Of a stretch of 36,979 nucleotides of DNA, positions 16,605-22,776 are shown in pieces (positions within the stretch are counted from its first letter, which is position 1; each line of letters begins with the position of its first letter). Source of the DNA: an uncultured Collinsella sp. (GTDB lineage Bacteria > Actinomycetota > Coriobacteriia > Coriobacteriales > Coriobacteriaceae). The notes under the pieces were generated by a model. It searched no databases, was not told where the DNA came from, and saw nothing but the letters and a program-made list of their open reading frames with translations. A program made the translations under genes and the position numbers. Location of the stretch: NCBI GenBank assembly GCA_947001705.1, contig CAMQHT010000024.1:1-36979 (forward strand), read 5' to 3'.

Positions 16605-17480
16605 TCAGCCAAAACGCCCCGTCAAATAATCCGCGGTGCGCGGATCGGACGGATTCTTGAAGAGTTGCGCGGTGGGCGCGTGCTCCACCAGCTCACCCAG
16701 CAAAAAGAACGCAACCGAATCGGAAATACGCGCGGCCTGCTGCATGTTGTGCGTCACGACCACCAGCGTGCAGGTCTCCTTGAGCTCGCAGGCCAGCTGC
16801 TCCACCACGAGCGTCGACACAGGGTCGAGTGCCGAGGTCGGCTCGTCCATCAGCAGAATGTCGGGCTGCACGGCAAGTGCGCGAGCGATGCACAGGCGCT
16901 GCTGCTGTCCACCCGAAAGACCCAGTCCCGACTCTTTGAGCTTGTCCTTGGCCTCGTCCCACAGGGCAGCGCGACGCAGGGAGTCCTCGACCAGCTCATC
17001 GAGCACGGCGCGGTCGCGCACACCCATACCGCGAGGACCGTAGGCGACGTTGTCGTAGATGCTCATGGGAAACGGGTTGGGGCGTTGGAACACCATGCCC
17101 ACGCGCTGGCGCAAACGGCAGATGTCGCAATCGCCCAGGATATCTTGACCATCGAGCGCAATCTTGCCCTCGATGCGGCAATCCTTGATGCCGTCGTTCA
17201 TGCGGTTAAAGCAGCGCAGCAACGTAGACTTTCCGCAGCCCGAAGGCCCGATGAACGAGGTGATCTGCTTGTCGCGGATCTTGATATTCACGTCCTTGAG
17301 CGCATGGTGGTCGCCATAGAACAGGTCGAGGCCCTCGACGTCGATGCGCGTCGGCGAGGCGGCAAGTTCCTCTGCCGTGGGGCGAGTCGCATCCCCAACC
17401 TCGCGCTCATGCGCGGCCTCGGCCTGCGCTTCCATGAGTTCTTCAAGCTCCGTGGGCTCCGCAGCCGCAGCAGCCGTCAT
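16605..17480 (-). CDS. pstB: Phosphate ABC transporter ATPase PstB
   Basis: This 291-residue ATPase powers the high-affinity phosphate importer PstSCAB. Walker A GPSGCGKST, the Q-loop region MVFQRPNPFPMSIYDNVAYG (a PstB hallmark), the ABC signature LSGGQQQRLCIARAL, Walker B ILLMDEPTSALDP and the switch VTHNM are all intact. About 45 extra N-terminal residues rich in Ala and Glu precede the domain, which in other PstB starts almost at once. ATG 17480 is chosen because GGAGG lies eight bases before it; an ATG at 17495 has no RBS. No pstS, pstC, pstA or phoU is adjacent, so its membrane partners must be elsewhere. Confidence 0.94.
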   Translation of the reverse strand: MTAAAAAEPTELEELMEAQAEAAHEREVGDATRPTAEELAASPTRIDVEGLDLFYGDHHALKDVNIKIRDKQITSFIGPSGCGKSTLLRCFNRMNDGIKDCRIEGKIALDGQDILGDCDICRLRQRVGMVFQRPNPFPMSIYDNVAYGPRGMGVRDRAVLDELVEDSLRRAALWDEAKDKLKESGLGLSGGQQQRLCIARALAVQPDILLMDEPTSALDPVSTLVVEQLACELKETCTLVVVTHNMQQAARISDSVAFFLLGELVEHAPTAQLFKNPSDPRTADYLTGRFG

Positions 17481-17556
17481 ACCGCATACCTCCATATCGA
17501 TATCAATTCAGCAGTATCGATAGTAGAAATCGCGGCTCATATGCACGTGAGCGCAT

Positions 17557-17572
17557 TGTCAAGTGTTTGTAA
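17557..17572 (-). promoter_or_regulatory. Candidate Pho box / promoter of pstB-phoBR
   Basis: On the minus strand TTACAA and TTGACA form a direct repeat with a 10-base period, ~80 bases before pstB. Known PhoP/PhoB boxes are pairs of TTNACA-like units with about 11-base period, so phosphate control is plausible. TTGACA could also act as a -35 element. No clear -10 is seen at 17 bases. Confidence 0.35.
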
Positions 17573-17583
17573 GGGCACGCTGG

Positions 17584-18822
17584 CTATGCGGCGGGCAGCT
17601 CGATGGTGAATATCGTGTGTTCGGGCGTCGATTCACATGCAACGGTACCGCCGTGTGCCGCGATGATCTCCTTGGCAATAGCAAGGCCCAGGCCGGCACC
17701 ACCGCGATTGGTCGCACGCGCCGCATCCAGGCGATAGAACTTCTCAAAGATCACCTTGAGCTTAGCCGCAGGGATAGGATCGCCCTGATTGATAAAGCGC
17801 ACGCGCACGCCGCCATCGTCTTGGCGCCTGGCCTCAATCGTGATAGTCGAGCCCTCATAGCTATAGGCGACGGCGTTTTTCATGATGTTGTTAAACACGC
17901 GGGCCATCTTATCGCCATCCACGAGCACCGTCAGGTCCTCGCGAATATCAACCTGGGCTTCCTTATGCTGCTCGTTGAGGATGGGATAGAACTCGTCAGC
18001 CACCTGAGCCAGCAGCAACCCCAGATCAACATAGCCGCGCGTGAGCACGATATCGTGGAAGTCAAAGCGCGTGATATCGAAGAACTCCTCGATGAGCGCA
18101 TCGAGCCGGTGCGCCTTGTCGAGTGCCACGCCCGTAAAGCGCGCACGTTGCTCAACCGGCAGCTCAGGAGCCTCTTGCAGCAGCGAAAGATAGCCCACCA
18201 CACTGGCAAGCGGGGTGCGTAGGTCATGTGCCAAGTACGTGACCAAATCGTCCTTGCGATGAGACTCGTCACGCAGAGCTTGCTGCACCTTGCGCTCACG
18301 GTCACGCACGCGGTTAAGGGCGCCCTCGACTTCCAAGAAGTCGCCGTCGATGTTATCCCAGGTGTCGGGGTGATCGATCAGGCGATCTTGAATACGAGCG
18401 GCCAGCACACAATCGGCATGCTGCTCGCCCTGCTCGTAGCCATGGTAGTACAGGGCGCGGCCGCAAAAGAACAGCACGCACACGGCAAGCGCCAGCACAA
18501 AGCCAAGCATGTTGAATACAAAGCCGGCATCGAACAGCACTGGCCCTTCGATGCCGCCGAGCGCCATGGCGCCAATCGCCAACGTCATGGCCCACGCGGC
18601 ACCGCCAATCACCACGCAACGGCGCACGATTTCGAATCGATCGATCAGCAAAAAGCCGACAAGCAGCACCGCTAAGACTCCGGCGATGTTGTCGATGCCA
18701 ATCAGCAGCAGGCTCAGCAAAAAGAGCAGCACCGTCGCAAGCGCGCGGTTGTCGACGACTGCCCGTACGTATTCAAAGAGTCGATCGGGCACCTCGAATG
18801 CCTGCCTATCGTCTTTTGTCAT
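17584..18822 (-). CDS. VanS-like sensor histidine kinase
   Basis: This 412-residue kinase's core reads like VanS: DLVTYLAHDLRTPLASVVGY with His199, then NIMKNAVAYSYEG (N box), GDPIPAAKLKVIFEKFYR and GGAGLGLAIAKEIIAAHGG. The input half differs from VanS. It has four to five closely packed hydrophobic segments (~28-125) with almost no extracellular loop, so the signal is probably sensed in or at the membrane. ATG 18822 is preferred over GTG 18828 for spacing to GGGGAAG. It follows its response regulator by 25 bases. The pair faces a DD-carboxypeptidase gene, which fits envelope sensing. No vanHAX resistance genes are present. Confidence 0.92.
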   Translation of the reverse strand: MTKDDRQAFEVPDRLFEYVRAVVDNRALATVLLFLLSLLLIGIDNIAGVLAVLLVGFLLIDRFEIVRRCVVIGGAAWAMTLAIGAMALGGIEGPVLFDAGFVFNMLGFVLALAVCVLFFCGRALYYHGYEQGEQHADCVLAARIQDRLIDHPDTWDNIDGDFLEVEGALNRVRDRERKVQQALRDESHRKDDLVTYLAHDLRTPLASVVGYLSLLQEAPELPVEQRARFTGVALDKAHRLDALIEEFFDITRFDFHDIVLTRGYVDLGLLLAQVADEFYPILNEQHKEAQVDIREDLTVLVDGDKMARVFNNIMKNAVAYSYEGSTITIEARRQDDGGVRVRFINQGDPIPAAKLKVIFEKFYRLDAARATNRGGAGLGLAIAKEIIAAHGGTVACESTPEHTIFTIELPAA

Positions 18823-18847
18823 ATCCACTTCCCCACCATCAAAGGCG

Positions 18848-19543
18848 CTATTCGATTATGTAGCCGACGCCCCAGACGTTTTTGATAAAGCGCGGCTTTT
18901 GAGCGTCGTCGCCAATCTTTTCGCGCAGGTGGCGAATGTGCACCATCACCGTATTGTTGGAGCCGGGCATAAAATCCTCGTTCCACACCGCGCGGAACAG
19001 ATCCTCCACGGCTACCACGCTGCCGCGATGCTCAACCAGATACAGCAAGATGGAATACTCGATGGGCGTGAGGCGCACCGGTGCACCGTCCACCGTTACG
19101 GAACGAGCATCGCGGTTGATCTCCAGGCCGTCGAGCTGGATGGTCGGCGACTCGGCCGCCTGCGAGCGGCTACCGTAGCTGGTGTAGCGGCGAAGCTGAG
19201 CGTGCACGCGCGCGATGAGCTCCAGCGGACGGAACGGCTTAACCACGTAATCGTCCGCGCCAAGCGAAAGGCCCTCGATCTTGTCTTGCTGGGCATCGCG
19301 CGCCGTCAGCATGATCACAGGATAGGTATGGCCGGAACGGATCGTACGCAGTAGCTCAAAGCCATCGATATCGGGCAGCATGACATCCAACAGTGCCAGA
19401 TCGAACTCCTGCTCCAGGATTGCCTTGGCAGCATCGGCCCCGCTATAGGCAATCTGGACATCAAAGCCCTCTTTTGTAAGGTAGATACCAACCAAGTCGG
19501 CGATGGCCTTCTCGTCATCAACTACCAAAATGCGCTCGTTCAT
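18848..19543 (-). CDS. VanR-like response regulator
   Basis: This is a 231-residue OmpR-family regulator. The receiver has acidic residues VVDDEK, Asp53 in LLDVMLPD, MLTARDAQQDKIEGL and KPFRPLELIARV. The winged helix has VRLTPIEYSILLYLVEHRG, VWNEDF and NTVMVHIRHLREKIGDD, a region very like VanR. Start ATG 19543 has AGAGGAG six bases upstream. A CATAAT -10 candidate lies at 19564-19569. It is divergent from the DD-carboxypeptidase at 19741, which it may control. Confidence 0.94.
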   Translation of the reverse strand: MNERILVVDDEKAIADLVGIYLTKEGFDVQIAYSGADAAKAILEQEFDLALLDVMLPDIDGFELLRTIRSGHTYPVIMLTARDAQQDKIEGLSLGADDYVVKPFRPLELIARVHAQLRRYTSYGSRSQAAESPTIQLDGLEINRDARSVTVDGAPVRLTPIEYSILLYLVEHRGSVVAVEDLFRAVWNEDFMPGSNNTVMVHIRHLREKIGDDAQKPRFIKNVWGVGYIIE

Positions 19544-19563
19544 GCGTGCTCCTCTCGCGCTCC

Positions 19564-19701
19564 ATTATGCCCGAGGGGACGCATGCCACACACAACAAGC
19601 GTTGGTGATTAAGTCGGCCTTAAGCACCCTTGTGCCCGTTCGGGCGCGGATGTGGGCCACGCACGCACGCGATGATCGCCGACGCCGGCAAACGATATAC
19701 T
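19564..19701. promoter_or_regulatory. Divergent promoter region, VanRS-like pair and DD-carboxypeptidase
   Basis: A CATAAT -10 for the minus-strand regulator lies at 19564-19569, and TATACT at 19696-19701 serves the plus-strand carboxypeptidase. Neither has a consensus -35, which is common for promoters needing an activator. No clear direct repeat for VanR binding was found. Confidence 0.4.
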
Positions 19702-19740
19702 CTAGTTCCAGAAGAGACCATCCCGTCGAAAGCGAAATCC

Positions 19741-21081
19741 GTGAAGTCCCTCACCTCTTTTGCAAAGCGCTCAGCCCAGCTTGCCGCCGGCTTTGTCTGC
19801 GCTATCGCCCTTGCCGCTGGCGTGCCCACCGTCGCCGGCGCCCAAGTACTCACGACCGACAATGTTTGCGGCAAAACCGCCGATGCGCGCGGCATCACGG
19901 CCGAAAACCTGCCCGATATCGATGCGACCAATGCCCTCGTCATGGGCAAAGACGGCACCGTCTACTATGCCCGCGGCGCCGATGAGCAGGTCAAGATTGC
20001 CTCGATCACCAAGGTCATGACCGCAATCCTAACCGTCGAGAATTGCAAGATGGACGAGAAGGTCACGGTGAGCAACGCCGCAGCCACCGTGGGTAATTCG
20101 ACCGCCGGCTTGCTCGAAGGTGACGAGCTCACCGTGGAGCAGGCACTGCGCGGCCTGATGATTCCCTCGGGCAACGACGCCGCCATCGTGCTCGCCGAAT
20201 ATATGGGCAAGAAGATCGACCCTAAGACCAAAGACGCCGAGGCCACATTTGTGAAGGCCATGAACGAGCGCGCTAAGAAGCTCGGCTGCACCGGTACGCT
20301 TTTTGAAAACCCGCATGGTCTGGACTTTGATGAGTGGGCTGGCGATATGCACTCAACCGCACACGACGTAGCGCTGATGATGCAGGAGGCCATGAAAAAC
20401 GACACGATCCGCGAGGTCGTAGCGAGCGAGGATTCCTGGATCGAGGTCACGGGCGCCGACGGCACCGACCATTCGCATTCCATGGACACGCATAACTATT
20501 TGCTGGGCCAAGATGGCAACATCGGTGGCAAGACCGGCACTACCGACGATGCAGGCTATTGCTTTACGGGTGCCTACAACCGCGATGGCGACGAGATCTA
20601 CACCGTCGTTTTGAACTCCACCACCACCGACCAGCGCTTTACCGATACCGCAACCCTTGCCAATTGGTACTACGGTCACAAGGTGACGGTCGCAATCGCC
20701 AACACGCAGGAAAAGACCGCCAACGGCAACCCGCTTATGGCGCGCATCGGTCAAACCGACTGGACTGATAAGACGATCGACGCCACACTCGCCGATCCTA
20801 CGGCGCAAGCGACCGTGTTTTCCCTTGCCGGCGAGGTGACCGAAAAGGTTAGCTACGACGATCTTTCGGGCACGGTGCATGTGGGCGACAAGGTGGGCAG
20901 CATTACGCTCAAGCAGGACGGCACCAAGATCGCCGTCATGGACCTGGTTGCCGACGAGGAAGGGGCAGGGCCGAATCCCATTGAATGGCTACTCGTGAAG
21001 CTCGACCGCCTGGGCCGCCGCATCGACAACCGCCCACTCACGGCAGAAAGCGAGACCGTCGCCAAGGCACCCGAGGTGTAG
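19741..21081 (+). CDS. D-alanyl-D-alanine carboxypeptidase (DacA/PBP5 family)
   Basis: This 446-residue secreted penicillin-binding protein removes the terminal D-Ala from peptidoglycan stems outside the membrane. A signal peptide (~1-35, core QLAAGFVCAIALAAGV) ends near AGAQ. Active-site motifs are S88ITK, S143GN and K264TG, in correct order. A PBP5-type beta-rich C-terminal domain follows, ending in a short amphipathic stretch near EWLLVKLDRLGRR that may anchor it to the membrane. I chose GTG 19741 because the signal peptide starts there and the likely -10 (19696-19701) lies downstream of the earlier starts; the RBS is weak. It is divergent from the VanRS-like pair. Confidence 0.93.
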   Translation: MKSLTSFAKRSAQLAAGFVCAIALAAGVPTVAGAQVLTTDNVCGKTADARGITAENLPDIDATNALVMGKDGTVYYARGADEQVKIASITKVMTAILTVENCKMDEKVTVSNAAATVGNSTAGLLEGDELTVEQALRGLMIPSGNDAAIVLAEYMGKKIDPKTKDAEATFVKAMNERAKKLGCTGTLFENPHGLDFDEWAGDMHSTAHDVALMMQEAMKNDTIREVVASEDSWIEVTGADGTDHSHSMDTHNYLLGQDGNIGGKTGTTDDAGYCFTGAYNRDGDEIYTVVLNSTTTDQRFTDTATLANWYYGHKVTVAIANTQEKTANGNPLMARIGQTDWTDKTIDATLADPTAQATVFSLAGEVTEKVSYDDLSGTVHVGDKVGSITLKQDGTKIAVMDLVADEEGAGPNPIEWLLVKLDRLGRRIDNRPLTAESETVAKAPEV

Positions 21082-21106
21082 GGCCAAAGCGATATCACAT
21101 CGAACC

Positions 21107-21139
21107 AAATGAGGCGTCCAACGGGGCGCCTCATTTTTT
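21107..21139 (+). terminator. Terminator of the DD-carboxypeptidase gene
   Basis: ATGAGGCG (21109-21116) pairs with CGCCTCAT (21127-21134), followed by six T. It lies 27 bases after the stop. Confidence 0.92.
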
Positions 21140-21141
21140 GA

Positions 21142-21158
21142 GGGTTCGAATCCCCAGC
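21142..21158 (+). repeat. Inverted copy of the tRNA-Ser T-arm
   Basis: Seventeen bases (GGGTTCGAATCCCCAGC) match exactly the T-arm of the neighbouring tRNA-Ser but lie on the opposite strand. The matching part of the tRNA is 21222-21238. The following bases CTC and TCTCC resemble the acceptor end. See findings. Confidence 0.75.
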
Positions 21159-21171
21159 CTCTTTTCTCCAC

Positions 21172-21198
21172 AAAAAAAGGGCCCCAAATGGGACCCTT
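21172..21198 (-). terminator. Terminator of tRNA-Ser
   Basis: On the minus strand AAGGGTCCC pairs with GGGGCCCTT (one T-G pair) around ATTT, followed by a T-run. It starts 14 bases past the tRNA CCA end. Confidence 0.9.
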
Positions 21199-21212
21199 CT
21201 TCAAATCCGTAC

Positions 21213-21303
21213 TGGCGGAGAGCTGGGGATTCGAACCCCAGATGCCCTTTTGGGGCATACTCGCTTAGCAGGCGAGCACCTTCGGCCTCTCGGTCAGCTC
21301 TCC
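21213..21303 (-). tRNA. tRNA-Ser (anticodon GCU)
   Basis: This 91-base tRNA has acceptor GGAGAGC/GCTCTCC, discriminator G and an encoded CCA. The anticodon loop CTGCTAA gives GCU, reading AGC/AGU. The long variable arm (TATGCCCC-AAAA-GGGCAT) is typical of serine tRNAs, and the T-arm is CTGGGGTTCGAATCCCCAG. The promoter TTGCCC-N17-TACTAT lies at 21318-21346. Confidence 0.97.
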
Positions 21304-21317
21304 GTAACAGCCGTTCT

Positions 21318-21346
21318 ATAGTAACCAAACAGCCGAAGTTGGGCAA
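21318..21346 (-). promoter_or_regulatory. Promoter of tRNA-Ser
   Basis: On the minus strand TTGCCC (21341-21346), a 17-base spacer and TACTAT (21318-21323) place the start of RNA a few bases before the mature tRNA. Confidence 0.65.
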
Positions 21347-21371
21347 GAGGGAATTTGGAGCGATTCCATTT

Positions 21372-22454
21372 TTACCTTTCCCGCACCGCCTCCAACAAAT
21401 AGTCGCGCATATACGGAATTGCAAACGAAACACAGCCATAGCCCGCAGGCTCAATCAACCCCGCATCGATGAGACGTTTACGATACGAGCCGACCTTGTT
21501 CGCCGGCAGCCCCATCTTTTTGGCGATATCACCGTTGGCAATCTCATCGCCCTCGCATTGAGCCATTGCCGCGAGATACTGAAACTGTCGTTCTGAAACC
21601 CTGCGCAGCGCCGGGGCAATCACCATAGCATTAAAGCTATCAAGAGCTGCTTGGATACCCGTACGCGCGGACCCTTCGTTCACGCTCTCCGCCCCGCTGC
21701 GCGCAGCAGCCTGCCAAGCGTAATATCCGACCAACTGGACCATAAAGGGATAGCCTGCTGACGCCTTTGTTAATAGCTCAGCGGCGTCTTCATCGAGCTC
21801 CTTGCCCGCTCGTCTCATTGTATCCTCAAACGATCCGCCGACTTCAAAATCGGAGAGACGAGTGAGTTCGATATGTTTTGCCCGCTGAAGGAACGTAAGG
21901 GTATCATCAACCACCACGCCATCCACCGATGTTGGCAAGCCAGCGAATGCAAAAGCGACATTCGCCCCTTGGCGAATCAAAAGCTGCATCTCATTGCCCA
22001 GCTCGCGCATTTCCTCAGTTGAGGCATCCTGAATCTCGTCGAGCGTAATGAACAGGCCATCGCGTTTCGCGGCATCGTACATCGCCTCGCCCAAATGAGA
22101 GGCCGACTTTGACACCTCCACGGAGCCGAGGCTGACTCCTAAAATCGATGGGGAAATCGACATTGACTCAAGACGAACATTTCGCTGCAGAGCCTCGAGG
22201 ATCCTAGTGCAAAAACCGGCATTTGAGGCCACGTCAACGACCTCGAATCCCTTTTTTCGCGCAAGATCGCCCAATGCGTTGAGAAGCACCGTTTTGCCCG
22301 TGCCTCGGACACCCGAGATGCGCATAAGTCGATCGGGGGCACCAGGACCATTCTCTAGTGCCTCGGCAAAGTCATCCAAAACAGCATCGCGCCCGATAAG
22401 CTCAGGCGGATTCATGCCCGCCGTTGGCTTAAAGGGATTAATTGCTTTCGGCAT
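21372..22454 (-). CDS. AAA+ ATPase with C-terminal winged helix (Orc/Cdc6-like)
   Basis: This 360-residue protein has an N-terminal ELIGRDAVLDDF sensor-like start, Walker A GVRGTGKT (48-55), Walker B LFITLDEIQDAS, and an arginine-rich lid region around residues 215-255. The final ~75 residues (RVSERQFQYLAAMAQCEGDE... KKMGLPANKVGSYRKRLIDAGLI) form a winged helix-turn-helix DNA-binding domain. The layout resembles archaeal ATPase/Orc1-Cdc6-like proteins found in many bacterial genomes, whose role is mostly unknown. ATG 22454 has GAGGAGG seven bases upstream. It stands alone, next to tRNA-Ser. Tandem TGCTAAA repeats directly before the RBS could be its own binding sites. It could be a replication- or stress-linked regulator; I cannot name a function. 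Confidence 0.88.
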   Translation of the reverse strand: MPKAINPFKPTAGMNPPELIGRDAVLDDFAEALENGPGAPDRLMRISGVRGTGKTVLLNALGDLARKKGFEVVDVASNAGFCTRILEALQRNVRLESMSISPSILGVSLGSVEVSKSASHLGEAMYDAAKRDGLFITLDEIQDASTEEMRELGNEMQLLIRQGANVAFAFAGLPTSVDGVVVDDTLTFLQRAKHIELTRLSDFEVGGSFEDTMRRAGKELDEDAAELLTKASAGYPFMVQLVGYYAWQAAARSGAESVNEGSARTGIQAALDSFNAMVIAPALRRVSERQFQYLAAMAQCEGDEIANGDIAKKMGLPANKVGSYRKRLIDAGLIEPAGYGCVSFAIPYMRDYLLEAVRER

Positions 22455-22471
22455 TCAATCCTCCTCTGCTA

Positions 22472-22530
22472 GTTTTAACAACTTTAGCAAAGTTTAGCAA
22501 CTTTAGCAGAGTTTAACAGGTTTAGCAGAC
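22472..22530 (-). repeat. Tandem repeats in the leader of the AAA+ ATPase gene
   Basis: On the minus strand six units of 9-10 bases built on YTGYTAAA follow each other (TCTGCTAAAC, CTGTTAAAC, TCTGCTAAAG, TTGCTAAAC, TTTGCTAAAG, TTGTTAAAAC). Together they make three 19-base tandem pairs ending about ten bases before the RBS. The spacing resembles iterons or cooperative operator arrays. Confidence 0.75.
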
Positions 22531-22625
22531 CTAGCCGCTTTTGACCTTACCGGTCCTGCTGGAGCCACCCACCTGAGCCAATACAAATGGCTCCATTCAA
22601 TTTGTCGGCGACCTGCTCGATACAG

Positions 22626-22660
22626 TAATTCGTACTTTAATTCGTTACGACTTAATTCGT
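22626..22660 (-). promoter_or_regulatory. Triple TAATTCGT direct repeat upstream of the ATPase gene
   Basis: TAATTCGT occurs at 22626-22633, 22638-22645 and 22653-22660, spaced 12 and 15 bases, in AT-rich DNA inside the 322-base gap 22455-22776. It lies ~170 bases upstream of the ATPase start and may be a second regulator array or promoter region. TGGAGCC/GGCTCCA arms near 22559-22596 form a possible hairpin. No gene is seen in the gap. Confidence 0.45.
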
Positions 22661-22776
22661 TATACCTTATCTATACGCAAATGTTCCCGGTACCGCCGGT
22701 AGCAGTAGCCCCTTCGTTTTGTCGGCATGGCGAGCAAATGGGATGACAAGCGCGGTCCAGCCCTTCTATGCCGCTC

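Noticed and set aside
17584..19543. Vancomycin resistance cluster
   Set aside because: Only the sensor and regulator resemble VanS/VanR; no vanH, ligase or vanX gene is present.
21372..22454. Transposition or restriction helper ATPase
   Set aside because: No transposase, methylase, nuclease or terminal inverted repeats nearby; the C-terminal winged helix fits a DNA-binding AAA+ protein better.
22472..22530. CRISPR-like array
   Set aside because: Units are 9-10 bases without spacers of 30 or more, and no cas genes are near.
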